A DNA stretch of 64,000 nucleotides from Porpolomopsis calyptriformis (taxonomy: Eukaryota; Basidiomycota; Agaricomycetes; Agaricales; Hygrophoraceae): assembly GCA_951640195.1 (NCBI GenBank), contig OX621171.1, positions 868,001 to 932,000 of the forward strand. Reading direction: 5' to 3'. The notes under the pieces are model-generated. The model was not told the origin of the DNA, ran no database searches, and saw nothing but the letters and a program-made list of their open reading frames with translations. A program made the position numbers and the translations under genes. Of the stretch, positions 12,906 through 26,200 are shown piece by piece (position 1 is the stretch's first letter; each line of letters begins with the position of its first letter).

Positions 12906-15900
12906 ATGGCTGTTCAGTCAACCGCGACTAAATTGCTGAAGATACACTGCAAAAGAGAGGGTTTGCATTCAGGAGAAGATCTGTTGGACACTCGCCGGCT
13001 GAGTGCTGAACCTGTCGATTTAGATGTGGGACGTATGTGCATGCATCTACCTTGGTTGCATAACTTTACGCGAGTTTCAAATCAGCTCTGTCGAAATTGT
13101 TAATGTCCTCGAACAATTCCTCAATGCCGGGAGGTCGATATGCTTCCATCCACTTTGACACGCTTTACACTAAAGTGATATAATATACAGATGCCCCTTC
13201 ACTTGTCCAACCAATGACCTCAGTTGGAGCACTAATGGCTGGGCTCCACGCTTTATCATTCTCCCAAAAGCAAAGAACCGACCCAACCACTCTTTTACCA
13301 GTACTATACGATAGCTGTGAGGTTATATAATCAATACACTTGTTCTGTATTTCTAATCTCTGCATATTTTACCCAGCCTGATATTTCACTACCGAGCTTA
13401 TGAGAATCCAATCGTCCACCTTGTTGTCCATGTTTAACACTTTGATTCAGAGTCTTTTCAAAAACATGTCACATTCTGGAGTGAATGTTTCCCTTATTAC
13501 GAGCAAACTAGCTGACCACAAGTTGCTTTTGTGTGCTCGTGGACCTGGAGGTATTACCCAGCGGGATAAAATCCTTCTGCGGGACAAACCAATGGATATT
13601 CGAACCATTTATCGGATCTTCAATCTGGACCCTCAGCTGACAATATATGCCGCATGCACACAACCAAAGTGCTGTGCAACTTACCCACCGTTACATGATG
13701 ACAGTTCCAAAATCCAACGATATCCACTTTCTTGTACGAACAAAAAGTTTGGCCGCGAGTGTGGTTCTATCCTCATCAAGGAGTCTGTCATCGATGGGGT
13801 TAGTGCCCCTACTCCTCTTCGCCCATTTGCCTACCATCATTTTAATGATCACGTCGCATCAATGCTTTCTCGGCCTGGGATAGAAGATGCCATTCACTCG
13901 CATATGCACAGCCCTAAGCTAGATCATGAACTTCATGATATCATTACTTCGCCAGCCTTAGCAGAATTTCAAGATCATGACGGACTACCATTTTTACGTG
14001 ATTGCGGGACAGAATTGAGGCTTGTGTGGGGTCTCTACATTGATTGGTACAATCCGTGGATGAACAAGGCAGCTGGAAAGTCTGTCTCTACGGGCGTCAT
14101 TGCCATGGTTTGTCTCAGCCTACCGCCTGATTTACGCACTCAGGAACACAATGTCTACCTTGCTGGAGTCATACCAGGTCCGCAGGAACCATCCGTGGAT
14201 GCTATGAACCATTTCCTTGACCCACTAGTGGATGACTTGGGTGTTGCATACAACCTGGGGGTCTTCTTCTCAAAAACACACAACTACCCCTCTGGTCGCA
14301 CTAGCCGTTCAGCGCTCATACCAGTAATCGCAGATACTATTGCTTCAAAGAAGGTCACCGGTAACTGTGGCCATCGGGGGGTGTTCTTTTATTCACGATG
14401 CCGCCTACCCTGACATGAAATCAACAACCTCGAAATGACGTCTTGGCCACCTGGCCTTTCTCAATCCGAACACAAGATACTTGCCGAGGAGTGGTTGAAC
14501 GCGCTCACCAAGGCCAAACAACAATCCCTCCTAAAGGCGAACGGTATTCGCTGGTTATCTTTGCTCAGGCTCGATTACTGGCAACTATTGCAGTGGACGA
14601 TCACTGAAGGAATGCATATTCTTTTGCTGGGTCTGATCCCGTGTCATTGTAGAGACCTTCTTGGACTTAACGTCAAGGATCTGCAAGAGCAAAATGATGA
14701 GATTTCTCCTAAACTCATGAAACGCGCCAGGACGATATTTAGCTAAAAGACAAAATCATCACTCAAAACACTGTCAATGGATGTTCTCAGGGCACTTTGC
14801 CTTGAACAATCCATTCCCCTTCCACCCCTAGCTGGGAGGCGCAGAAAGAAGGACGAATACATTACCGCATTACTAGTACGTTTTAATACACTACTTCACC
14901 GAGAGTTTTGATAGCTGACCGACACCAGGGAATTACCCCCACAGCATATCAACCGACCAATTATTGTATTGCCAGTGTTGTCCCAACTCCTGGCTCCTAC
15001 TCCCTCCTGTGTGCAGAAGACACCCTACCCGAGCCATACGCCTCTCCACCTCCCTCTGTGCCACTAGCGCCTTTCATGACTAAGCGAGCCCTCGAGGAAA
15101 TCAGGCAAGGTATCGCTGCTACCATTCGGCCTTCCTGGCAAGCCTCTCTCCCCGCAAATTTTGGCTACGCGGAACATGGAAAACTGAAGGCTGATCAGTG
15201 GAGGATGGTGCTGGAGTTTGATATTCCCATCTCACTTGTCAAGTTCCTGGATGATAGAAAAAGTACAGGCAACATTTCCGAGGACAAGCAAGCCTGCCGG
15301 ATTGTAGAACATACTTTGGACTTAACTATGGCTATTGCTTGGGGGATGTCCAGGCGCACCTTAGAACATCATGCAGAACGGTACCAATTTTACATGGAAC
15401 GCTACTTAGCTGGCATCCACGAGCTTTTCCCCAGCTTTAGTCTGAAACTGAACCACCACTACGCTTTGCACCTGGCTGATATTCTCCGTGCATTTGGACC
15501 ACTACACGGCACATGGGCATTTTCCCTTGAACGGCTCATCGGACGGCTTCAAAAATTCAATTCAAACATGAAAATTGGTATAACACCATAATCATATTGG
15601 AGATATCTGCTTACTGACTGCCATTGTTCAGGTCAAATAGAAACCACAGTGATGTTAACATTTAGCAGGCGGTCCAACCTATTATCCCTTTTATTATGAG
15701 ATATGTGCCCTCCTGCACTCAAGGACGCCTGGAATCTGACGAGGAAGCATCTGAATCTGAGCGGTTTAGATCTGGTTGAATCTACAATCTCACCGACGCC
15801 CAAAATCAAGAGGAGAGCTTCTGTTGTAGGTTATTTGGATGCTGACATCCACTGAGCATTCGCGGCTCTACTTTCAAAGCCGATGGCGGTAAACAGTGAC

Positions 15901-16450
15901 ATGTTTCGAAGAGTTCTTTTCCATCCTCAACACGATCGGTTTGGCATATCGTATACAGACTTCCTTACCTCCATGCATCACAGCATTATATATTTCCGAC
16001 CTTCTCCCTCTGACAAGTCAAACTTGATACCTGCCCAAATCCGCGCCATCTTCTCACACCAACATGGAGATCCACTCATCAATGAGGTTTTCTTTGCTGT
16101 CTATATATATATGCGATCAGAGAAGAATCTGTTTGCACAGTTCTTAGATTTTCGGGCCACCATTTTTCATCAGGAGCCAGATCATCTTGTTCAAGTTATC
16201 CATGCCAGTCAGGTTCATTGTCACGCGAACCAGTGACTATGGGGTGAAGGATTGGTTGTGATGCGCGCTGTTGATAGAGTGAGTTATCGGTGCAATTCTG
16301 TCCCAGTTGTATCTTACTTTGCAACCAGGAGTACTAAAAGCTGGAATTTATAAGCTTCCCTCGGGTGGGCAACATGTATCAATAGACTTTAATGATCACC
16401 CGAATTTACTATCATTCGCTGGGCAGGAGCTTCCAAATATGCAAAACAAA
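12906..16450 (+). pseudogene. Tnp2/CACTA-type transposase, decayed
   Basis: A Tnp2-family (CACTA-like) transposase. The 13400-14746 frame contains the family's typical blocks: LLSRPG-like MLSRPGIEDAI, GLYIDWYNPWMNKAAGKS, VSTGVIAMVCLSLPPDLR and VYLAGVIPGPQEPSVDAMNH, then FFSKTHNYPSGRTSRSALIP, and after an in-frame TGA (14411-14413) INNLE..SWPPGL, ANGIRWLSLLRLDYW and GMHILLLGLIPCHCRDLLGL. A second in-frame stop (TAA 14744-14746) follows, then the same frame continues to a 53-bp intron (14876-14928). The next exon (14929-15578) has ATIRPSWQASLPANFGYAEH, HGKLKADQWRMVLEFDIP and HHYALHLADILRAFGPLHGT; a further intron (about 15579-15632) and a C-terminal part to about 16450 follow with more stops. 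Multiple stops mean it cannot act autonomously. The piece at 12906-13103 may be its N-terminus. Confidence 0.8.
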
Positions 16451-17254
16451 CACAGCATGCGAAAAGCATTTTGTAATGTATTACTTGTGCCAGTGTGCAT
16501 CCACTGATCTGTAGTATAGCACATCTAGAATACAGATCTACTCTATGATCACCTATTCCACAGATGACACATGGATAGGCAATCACAGAACAGAGGCTTG
16601 GGTGGGTGGGAAGTGCAACATCTAGGCTACTTGGCATGCTGGTGGTGGTCAGGAAGTAAGGGCCCTCAGCAGTATCTGAGAGCTTCTGCATCCTCTTGCA
16701 GGTATCTATAGTCCAGTTCCTCATCTTGATTGACTTCATCCTTGTCTTTGCCATCCTTTTGAGATAGGATGCGTCAGGGAAATATCTTGGTGTTCAGTGG
16801 TGGTTTCCAGAGGTTGATACCCCCATACCTGCTTTAACACCTAGCCCTGTACATATCTGTCAAACACGAGTACAAAATTATAGAATACAGGCATAGTGGT
16901 ATAAACTAGTTAAAACCAGTTAAAACCAATCAAAAACCAGCCACCAAATTTGTGAGTTTAAAGGAGATCTGGTGGATCTGTCATTCTGGACCAGTTTTAA
17001 ATGGTTTTTACAAGTGATGGGTCACTTGTACCTGCTCTGTACTCACTACATAGATGATCAATCCCATCTATTTCCATTTATGTGCTATAGTATATATGTG
17101 CAACTGACCACCACCTGCTATTTTCACTATGCTAGTTTCTCTCAGCTTAGGTCAACAAATACTCCAATGGGCACCTTCTCCGCAACCAATGGAGCCCCAG
17201 AAAGAGACCTGCATCTTAAATCAAATTAAACTCAGAACATTAAGTGCTATGAAC
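16451..17254. other. No supported gene
   Basis: ORFs on both strands lack recognisable content. A minus-strand frame at 16389-16754 is cysteine-rich and overlaps the transposase tail; I do not regard it as a gene. Confidence 0.4.
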
Positions 17255-18394
17255 TCACATCGCATGCTTGAAAATGTCCCTCCTTAGCCTTGAAAATTGA
17301 TTGGATAGGTTTTCTTTTTGCGAGATAGCATCAAAGTTGTTCAGGAGGCTCTTGTAGATAGGTCCAAAAGTCTTGGTGTCAAAGTCCTTACTGGCCTGGG
17401 ACCCCTCAGCGTATTCTAGGATCGTGCAAAGAAGCTGAAATGGTGGTAAGTACACAGCAGTGGACTAGAAAGTTGATGCCAAGATGCACCGCAGTAGAGA
17501 TAAGCGCAATGGTTGCCAGTGGAATTTTTGGGCCAAACATGTGGGGCTTGTAGCGCCTAAGGCTAGTTGCTGATCCAAAGAAAAAGCTTATAATACATTG
17601 CTGAACACACGGATGTGCAAAATAAGATGGCTTTCCCTATTTGCACTAACAATAAGTAACTGCTGAGAATGAGGTTTGTTACATACCTCAGTGTCTGGCC
17701 CAGGGGGGCTATTCACCCACAAGCTGTTCTCCCTGAGGGCAGCAACACGTAACTTTACCTGTTCAGGATTGAGGGGTCTATTGCCTTCAGCGGTAGTGTG
17801 CAAATATTGTGACATGAAAGTCCTCACTGCCATTTTGAGTGTCCCACAGAAGGTTGATGCCTCCTTGGCAATCTGCAGAATGCAAATCAGTACTGACCAA
17901 GGCCTAAAATGATTATGAACAATTTTTAGGACTGCTTTGGACAGCTCGAGCACTGGAAATGAGTGAAGTGATAAGGAAATAATAACAAAACATACTGATG
18001 CCTTCTTCCACACAGGCTTGGCTCAAAGCTTCTTAAGCTGCAACAAGGGCTTCACTACCTGAAGGGAATGTATTGACAAGGCAAAGATGGAGGATGAAAT
18101 GTTCTTTGGCAAGTGTGAGGACTTGATGTTCCACAGTGGAATAGTAGTTAAGTTGACTAGGTTTGGCCATGGCGTCAGCTGGCTTTTTTGAATTACGAGG
18201 AGCTTGTCAATGAGTTGGCCCAGGATCTGCTTCTAATTCGGAATCTGAGATACTTGGTGAAAAGTGAGTGTGAGATGGATGAGCACTGGATGACGCACCA
18301 GGTCCTGCTTGAACTGGTATATGGGATCCTGTTTGAGATGATGCATGAGATCCTACTTGGGATGGGGGATGAGATCCTGGTTGAGACAGGGGAC
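17255..18394 (-). pseudogene. C-terminal half of hypothetical gene H (DUF6532-like), cut at 18394
   Basis: Minus-strand exons read, from 18394 downward: SQPGSHPPSQVGSHASSQTG and a Ser/Pro-rich tail, then YYSTVEHQVLTLAKEHFILH, LCLVNTFPSGSEALVAA, an in-frame TAA, and EALSQACVEEGI. After introns come KEASTFCGTLKMAVRTFMSQ, EQVKLRVAALRENSLWVN (about 17740) and near 17450-17270 TILEYAEGSQASKDFDTK, PIYKSLLNNFDAISQ. The pattern resembles the fungal DUF6532 family. The coding sequence begins abruptly at the inverted A3 LTR (18395). Its missing N-terminal half lies at 20017-21185 on the opposite strand, because the segment between has been inverted. It has at least one stop in addition to the break. 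Confidence 0.55.
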
Positions 18395-18793
18395 TGTTAT
18401 AAACTGCTTGTTCAGAACACGTTTTACTTCAGGTGTTCTGTCCCAAGAGATGAGATATAGTTCCAAGTCCTTGTTATTGGGAAGCTAATGAGGAATCAGA
18501 CTTAAGGTCTGATACATACAAGAGGTACCCTATATATACTGACCACTTATTGGTGTGAGTCAGTGTGACATAACATGTGTTAGAGATAAGAATGAGTCAT
18601 CATAATCAATGATGAATCATAAGGGATGAAATGAAGATGGAAATGAAGTAAGTCCACATATGGTTAAAGTAGTGGGGAATCCCAAAGAAAGGTTATGGGG
18701 AATCCCAAGGAAAGGTAATGGGGATTCCTAAGATAAAACAAAGGTTTACATGGAGATAAGATAAGAGAGAGATGAAAATTTACATCCGTGACA
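18395..18793 (-). repeat. 5' LTR of A3, now inverted
   Basis: 399 bp running TGTTATAAAC...CCGTGACA on the plus strand, i.e. TGTCACGG...TTATAACA in element orientation. It matches the 3' LTR at 33187-33585. Without the inversion its outer flank would read AGATC, the same as the duplication after the 3' LTR. Confidence 0.9.
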
Positions 18794-19960
18794 GATCTAC
18801 TTTCATCTATGATGTTTGGCTAGGCCATCAGATCACTGACAACATTCTCAAATCATGTGCCCAACTTTTCAGTAGCAACTATGGTGTGTGGGGAGAAATG
18901 GCAACTTTGACCTCACCACACATCAGGGCTGGTATGTTACACTTGCACTTCTTGTAACATACTTATATTGCTTTCCAGGCCAACCTGTCAAAATGAATTT
19001 CACCAAGTTATGCCAACAATATATTGCCTTTCCCAAGAAGATGCTCCTGGTGACATGTATTTGAGAGAAGAGTTTAGTTGGGCATGCCTTTATCATGGTT
19101 TGGGAATATGAAGGTAGTCAGTTTGCAATTTCTTGATGCTTTAAACTGTTCTTACAGTTCACAGGGTTGGTTGGATAGGTCACCCAGCTTGTGGTTGATG
19201 CCACTATGCACAAGTGTTACATTGCAATGCAGCTCTTGCAGACCCTCAAGGATCAGCCCCTGCTTTACAATGTCACTGCTATTGGATTAGTCTCCTCCCA
19301 CCCCGCTGCTTGCCATGCTCTTGCAAAATATGCAGGTAAGTGTTTCTTACATTGGAATTGGTATGTTCAATACTTATAAAATTCAAGGCATCTTGACCAA
19401 CTCAATTGATACTACGTTTATTCATAACAATGCTGAGAAGATACTGAAAGCGACTGTTATCAGGTATCTCAAGACAGCTAAGCTTTGTGGCAGCCTCTTC
19501 CAGCAGATTGCTGACCCTGGTGTCATCTCATTGGTCTATACTTAGTTCTTCATTGATCACACTGAGCCATTGGGAGCATTGGTGGATTTCAAGGAGAAAG
19601 ACTGATAGTGTCTTGGTGAGCTGTTGGAGGGTCATGAATACTTGATCTTGTTACCTGTGCCAAATGAGCTATCCATTTTGCCTTGGCTTGCTGCTAACAA
19701 CCCCCTGGATGTGTTCCAATAGTTATTTCCCTTGTGTACAGTAACTTGGTTCTATCAACACACTGTTTGGACCTAGTCATTACAAGTTAGACTCAAACGT
19801 TAAAGAAAGAGTCGTCAAACTCAACCACTGCTCTGATCCCATTCATGTTAAAGACACCAAGTCTCACAGTATATGCTATGTTATGTACTAACTGCTAAAA
19901 ACCATTCTATAGCACTTTCAGCATCAGGCCATCCACCCTGGCCTCAATGCAATTGCTATT
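18794..19960 (+). pseudogene. GNAT-like N-acetyltransferase pseudogene, main part
   Basis: Plus-strand exons: STFIYDVWLGHQITDNILKS and NYGVWGEMATLTSPHIRAG end at a GTATGTTA donor; an intron to about 18979 (CTTTCCAG) follows. Later pieces read VTQLVVDATMHKCYIAMQLL, LYNVTAIGLVSSHPAACHAL, an intron, then NNAEKILKATVIRYLKTAKL and SLFQQIADPGVISLVYT, with several stops and frameshifts (for example after MLLVTCI and at 19543). The LVVDATMHKCYIAMQLLQ block resembles the acetyl-CoA-binding motif of GNAT enzymes, and the whole order matches an Agaricomycete GNAT-like family. The first codons of the gene are at 33591-33648 on the minus strand; A3 insertion and a later inversion separate them. Confidence 0.6.
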
Positions 19961-20016
19961 TAAGTACATCTGCCTGAAAATCTGCTTACATTCCCCTTCC
20001 TCCTTCCTATTGTTCA

Positions 20017-21185
20017 ATGGCCTCAAATGCACATCGTTCTCAATGATCTCGTCCAGTTGATACTCCTCAAGACCATCTGAACTGTGCTGGCGAGGTTGCT
20101 GCAGCTCCCATGTTTCAATGTAAGAAAGTGTCTGGCCCTCCTATGGCAGGGCCTCAAGCTGATGCATTGAAAAAGCAACAATGAAAGGTGAGGGCCAATA
20201 CGCATTCAAACACTCATTTACTGTTAGCTTCAGAGAGCCTAACCATCAGGGGAAACAGTTACATTACCAGCCATCTCTACCTTCAATCTAAATCCATTTG
20301 CTGGCAGCGCAGTACTTGAATCCCAGCAATCTCAGTTCCCTCCTAGCATTCAGTCTCCCACTGACATCCAGTCTGCCCCTGTTCAGTCTCTTCCTATTTA
20401 GTATCCTTCAAGCATTCAGTATCCCCCCGGCACTGGCATTTAGTATCCCTCTGGTACTGGTTTTCAGTCTCCCCTGTCTCCCACCACCTCAGAAGACAGC
20501 GATGTTATGATAACAGCTAACCTTTATCATGTGGGGTCAGATGGGGAAGATGATCAAGATACTACAATGCAGACAGTACAGTGTTTGAGCTGAACTACAG
20601 GTATTAGTTCATATCAATTAATTCTGAATGCTGACATTTGACATACCTAGATAGACAGTACAATCATGGCCAGCAAGATGGTTTGGGCAAGCACAATCAT
20701 ACCAATGAGCATGAGTTACATCATGCCCTGGTTAATCAATCTAACTATTACTACAGTGCAGAAACAGCACCTCCTACTCACCAATGAAGGTGCGTCAAGT
20801 TGTCTGCAGGGTGGTTGGCCCCAAATTACCCTATGTTGTAGATCCAATATCAGATTCTCTTCTTAATATGTTAAATGACCCCCATCTACCCACTCGTAAT
20901 TACTACAATATCCCAGTATCACAATCTAATACTGTGGCTGTTCTAGCATTCACATATCAATCCAGCTCACTCCCAAGCTATATAGATCTATCTGGTGATG
21001 CGCAGCTGTCATATTAGTTCAATCAGGGTAACATTTCCTCATCTGGCATCTCAGGTCTGAATTTCACTAGTATTGAGTCTCAGGCTGCAAATGCTCCACA
21101 GCTAAATCAACCATATGATCCATTTGTACATTATGTTCTACATATCCAATCTCTGGGAGAACTTATATGCCTCTTACAGCTTGGT
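20017..21185 (+). pseudogene. N-terminal half of hypothetical gene H, inverted
   Basis: Starts at ATG 20017 (MASNAHRSQ), then a TGA, SRPVDTPQDHLNCAGEVAAA and ADALKKQQ with another TGA before a GTGAGG donor. A Ser/Pro/Gln-rich exon follows (about 20320-20570) with repeats such as IQYPPGTGI and two CAG-to-TAG-like stops, ending SPLSPTTSEDSDVM. A third part (about 20690-21180) is rich in Asn, His, Ser and Tyr. It stops being recognisable at about 21185, where A3 pol begins. Placed next to the reverse complement of 18394, its reading frame continues into the Ser/Pro tail of the gene H C-terminal half, supporting one original gene. No function is known. Confidence 0.45.
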
Positions 21186-22418
21186 AGTCCCTGACCATTA
21201 TCCCCTCCCCTTCTTTACCAAATACTCCAGTGACTGAAACTCTTAACAGCATCTCTGTTTACGGTTATGGATATCTGATGGGGATTCAATAACGTCAGGA
21301 TCAAGGAAGGCAATGAATGGAAAGCCACTTTCATCACTGAAGCAGGTGCCTTCGAACCCACTGTAATGTTCTTTGGTTTGCGAAATTCTCCAGCTACCTT
21401 TCAATGGATGATCAACACAAGATTCAAAGAAGTTCTGGACTCTGGAAATGTTTTCATCTACATTGATGATATGCTTATCTGTGGAGATGACTTACAGGAA
21501 TTGCGATACTGGACTTTCAAAACTCTGGATATTATGAAGAGATACAGACTCTCATGCAAACCCGTCAAATGCCAGTTTGAGAAGGAGGAAGTCATCTATC
21601 TTAGAGTAGTCCTATCCAAAGGATAAATCACCACCAATCTGAAAAAGGTCAGCACCATCATGTCTTGGCCTATTCCAGAAATGGTGAAACAACTCCAATC
21701 CTTCTTGGGCAGTGCGAACTTTGGCAAAGATATATCAAAGGTTTTTCCAAGGTTGCTACCCCTCTCTACAAACTCTTGCACAATGAAACTGTGTGGGAAT
21801 AGACCCCCAGAAGACAAGAAGCCTTCAATAACATCAAATCCCTCTTGATGAATGCACCCATCCTCCACATCCCTGATCGAGATCTCCCTTATTGTCTAGA
21901 GACTGATGCCTCCATCATAGGGATTGCAGGAATACTCTCTCAGCTTCACGATGGACACTGAAAACCTGTTGGATATCACTCAAGATCCACTTCCCCCACC
22001 GAAAAGAACTACCCTACCCATGATCTAGAGCTCCTGGCGATTATTGATTCCTTTAAACAATGGCGTCATCTCCTTGAAGGAGCAAGACATGATACCCTTA
22101 TTAGAACAGATAGTTTGGCTTTGAGATACTTCACCAAGAATCTCCACCTATCGAATCGCCAAACTCGTTGGTCTGAATATCTGTCTAGATTCAGGTTCAA
22201 AATCAAGTATGTTCAGGAAGGAGGAACAAAGCTGACAGTCTGTCTAGATGCCCCAACTACTTACCTGGCGTCGAAGCTGAGGTGGAGAATGAAGTTCTAA
22301 TAGTGTGTGACTGATGGATTAATTCAATTGTTAAGTTGTCAAATCTGAGTTTTCTTTCTAGGTTACGCTTCAAAATCCCACTCCCACAGAAGATCCAAGA
22401 TAAACTTGAGGATGCCTC
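21186..22418 (+). pseudogene. A3 pol part 1: RT and RNase H region
   Basis: The segment begins inside reverse transcriptase at sequence equivalent to VPDHYPLPLL and continues through a degenerate MDI.WGFNNVRIKEGNEW, FFGLRNSPATFQWMINTRFK, the RT active-site block VFIYIDDMLICGDD, and RNase H residues LETDASIIGIAGILSQ. Stops include TGA/TAG where A1 has tryptophan or arginine codons. It ends in the integrase linker exactly at the GCCTC duplication of A2 (22414-22418) and resumes at 29285. The part of pol before about 21186 and all of gag are absent. Confidence 0.85.
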
Positions 22419-22605
22419 TGTCATGGACGTAAATTTTTATTCTTTCTCTATGTTAGTCATTGTAGCTTAGTTGGATTTGTCTTATCTTTGCTTGGGATTC
22501 CCCACAGTTTCATCATGGGACTTACCATGACCTTATCTTTTTCATTTATCCTAGATAGGACACTCTTCATTTCCAACAATTATGTTTCATCTCTTCACAT
22601 ACTCC
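22419..22605 (+). repeat. A2 5' LTR, first part
   Basis: Matches the beginning of the right LTR (28873 onward) up to CTTCACATACTCC, where the sequence switches to ORF3 sequence of opposite strand. The remaining part of this LTR is at 28344-28567 in reverse orientation. Confidence 0.85.
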
Positions 22606-23080
22606 CTGGTGAGCTGTTCGGCTCGATGACTTTCTTCTATGAGTTTGATGATGATGGCGTGGGTGGTGACATCATAACAATCTACCCACATTTGCTTCTT
22701 TTGTCATTGGAGCTCCCAAAGTTTGAGCTCACTGTTGTCCCAATGGTCTTTCCAGTATGCGATTCTTTCTTGTAACAACTTGTTCTCGGCTTGCAGGGCA
22801 TCGCGCTCTTGACGAAGTTCTCAGTTCCACTGACTAACACTTTCGCTGTGGACCATGAGACGGGAGATGGTGATGACGGGGTCTTCAGGAGGAGGAGTTC
22901 AAGTATCTCCAAAGAAATCTTCTGCGCAGGCGCGGGCATGTTGATGTAGTTGTTGAACAGAGGAAGTGGTGGTAGAGGGGCCGGGGGTAGGGGAACGGAT
23001 AGCAGATGAGGGAATTCGTTCAGCACATCAGATGGTGACTTGAGGAGAGGGAGATCGAGTGGCGGGCATTTTGAATGATA
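22606..23080 (-). pseudogene. A2 ORF3, N-terminal part
   Basis: Minus-strand reading from an ATG near 23073: MPATRSPSPQVTI, a stop, then a Ser/Thr/Pro-rich stretch and a charged, heptad-like segment including ELRQERDALQAENKLLQERI and WKDHWDNSELKLWELQ. It retains CGA as codon 5, where A1 and A3 have TGA. Further stops interrupt it, and the inversion breakpoint at 22606 removes the rest, which is at 28568-28860 on the plus strand. Confidence 0.65.
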
Positions 23081-23249
23081 GTTCTACAACATTGGCATTG
23101 GTATGTATACTGGGAGTAGTAGCGTCATCGAAAGTGGGAAAATACTGGATGGAGTCATATCAACGACTCTGAGTTTATAAGTGCCTCTCGGATCTAAGAA
23201 TAGAATTCAAAAAATGGACAGCCAGAATGATGACAAATGAGTTAAGTCG

Positions 23250-26200
23250 CCATTTGAATTGAGTCTTCATAAGTCTTCACAATTTCCTTGGCATGTCGTA
23301 AGACATTCGATCGTTCTTCCCAAGTGGCTTCTTCGATTGGATAACCTTTCCATTTGACCAAATATTTTCATTGGCGTCTAGCTCCAGAGTGTTGTAGAAT
23401 AGATTCAACTTCGTATTCTTCTTTGTTCTCAATTAAATCTGGAGGAGGTCGAGATGTGTCAGTGACATCAGGGTGGAGTGACTTATCTTCAACATTAGGC
23501 CTCAGGAGTGATACATGGAAGACTGGATGGAGCTTCCAGGTTCTGGGGATATCGATAAGATATGCAAGGTCCGATATTTGTTTCAGGATCTTGAATAGTC
23601 CAGTTCTTTAATTATCTAGTTTCTTGGCAGGTCGAGTTATCTTAATATTCTTGGTATCTAACCAAACCAAATCTCCGACTTTGAAGGAGGGAGAGAGTCT
23701 CTGTTTTCAATTGGCATATTTTTTCATTGATTCTGCGGCATGTGATAGTGATTCGCCAGCATTCTTCTGAGCATGCATGAGTCGTTCGTGGAAAGTGTTT
23801 GCTGCAGGGACATTACTCGGGGACTCGATAGTGATCAGTAAATGAGGGTGGCAGCCATATTCTAGATAGAAGGGTGATTGTGAAGTAGCGGAATGTTGTC
23901 GATTATTGTAAGTGAATTCAGCAGAAGCCAGCCATTTGGACTAGTCATCTTGCATGAAGTTGGTATAGAACCATAGGTAGACTTCGAGTTCTTGGTTTGT
24001 ACGCTTGGTTTGACTATCGGTTTCAGGATGATAAGCAGTAGACAGTCCAGAAATGGTTCCTAGAAGTTTATTAAGGGCTTCAGTGAATTTCGATGCGAAT
24101 TGAACTCCACGATCAGAAATGATCTTCTTTGGCCATCCATGGTGTTTCCAGATGTGATCACGGAAGAGTCAGGCAGTGCCTTCTGATGAGAGATTGGAAG
24201 TTGTCGGAATAAAGTGGGCATGTTTCATAAAGCGATCAACGACTACCATCACAGCATCGTATCCAAGTGAGTCAGGTAGTTGAATGATGAGATCGACGGT
24301 TATCTCAATCCACAGTTCGGTAGCAGGGGGTATAGGTTGTAGGAGCCCTGTCAGCTTGGAAGGGTAATTCTTGTTTTGTTGACAAGCAGGGCAGGACTGT
24401 ACGTAGTTGATAACATCTTGGGAGATGCTATCCCAAACAAAGTTTCAGAGCACCAGCTCCTTCATCTTCTCAATGCCAGGGTGTCCAGCATGGGGGTAAG
24501 CGTGGGACAGTCGTATTATGTCTGTGCGCAAAGATACTTCCTCCAGCACCACAATTCGACCTTCAACATTGCGAACCAACCCATCGGCTTGGTCCCAAAA
24601 CAATGAGGCATCCTCGATTCCTTGTGAGATTTTGTCCGGTATTGGTAGCTTGAAGCGTAATCTTGCGAAAAAGTCTGGTTTCGAAAGTTTGACAATTGAA
24701 TTGATCCAGTGATCTTCTGCAATTAAAATCTCATTTTCCACTTCACCTTTACCTTTGTCAAAATAGTCCAGACATCTGGATAATCCATCAGCTTTGTTCT
24801 TTCTCCCTTGGATGTACTCAATTTTGTACTCATATCTTGACAAAATCTCCAACCAATGAGCACGTCATCCAAATAACACATGAGTGATACTGAAATACTT
24901 GAGAGTGAGACTGTTGGTATGAATAAGAAGGTCATGTTGTGAACCTTCCAAGAGATGTTACTATGTCTTGAGACAATCCATTATCGCTAAAAGCTTGGCG
25001 TTGTGAGTTGGATATTTCTTTTCAGCAGGGGTTAAAGATCTTGAGTGAAAGCCTATGGGTTTCCAATCATTTCCATGCAGCTGAGACAGTACACCTCCTA
25101 AGGCAAATCCAGAGGCATCAGTCTCCAAGCAATATGGCAAGTCTTGGTTCGGCACTTCAAGGACAGGGGCATTCATGAGGGAGTGCTTTAAGTGATCAAA
25201 GGTGTGTTGTCATTCAGGGGTCCATTCCCATATGGCATCTTTGCAGAGTAATTGGTTGAGTGGTTGGGCGATCTTTGAAAAGTCCTTGATATATTTTCTC
25301 CAGAAATTTGCACTTCTGAGGAAGGATTGGAGTTGTTTAACAGTTTGAGGTTCGGGCCATTCAGCTATGGCTTTGACCTTCTTGGGATTAGTTCCAATAT
25401 GACCTTTCATCAAGGTCATTCCCAGATAGATCACCTCTTCCTTCTCGAATTGGCATTTAACGGGTTTACAGGAGAGTTTGTTCTTCATGATATCAAGGGT
25501 TTTGAATGTCCAGTAACACAGTTCTTCTAAATCATCTCCACAGATGAGAATGTCATGGATATAGATAAAGACACAACCTGATTTTAGCACTTCAGCAAAT
25601 TGCGTATTGATCATTCATTGGAATGTAGCTGGAGAATTCCGTAGACCAAAGAACATCACTCTTGGAACGTAGAGTCCTTCGACCATGTTAAAGGCAGCTT
25701 TCTATTCATCACCTTCCTTAATTTGAATGTTGTTAAATCCCCATTGGATATCCATGACTGTGAATAATGCAGCAGATTGTAGTTTTGGTTGTTGAACGAT
25801 CTGGTGCAAGAGTGGTAGGGGATAATGGTCGGGAACTGTAAAGTGGTTCAGATATTGATAGTCTTCAATTAGTCTATATCCAGCATCTTGTCCTTTCGCA
25901 TTGATTTCTTCAGCTTTCTTTCCTAAGAAGAAGGGAGCGGCCTGAGGCGAAGATCCCTTGAATATTCATCCAGTAGCCACGTTTTCAGCTAAAAACTTCT
26001 TCAGGAATTCTTTCTCTCAAGGGGACATTGGATAAATCACATCAGTTTGAGGTACAAAATCATCTCTGAGATCAATGACGTGATCAAATTCGGAATGAGG
26101 TGGAAGGCAATTGAAGGATTCCTTGGCAAAGACACTAGCATAGTCTTTCTAATAAATCTCCGGTACAAACTTTTGCATATCTTCCTCCACCGTGCTAGCT

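Noticed and set aside
18395..18793. Independent solo LTR
   Set aside because: Its immediate flanks (GGGAC and GATCT) are not a duplication, whereas its outer flank matches the duplication of the A3 3' LTR and the flanking gene frames agree with an inversion.
23354..24712. Short plus-strand ORFs inside A2
   Set aside because: Antisense to A2 integrase and chromodomain; composition is that of complementary frames.
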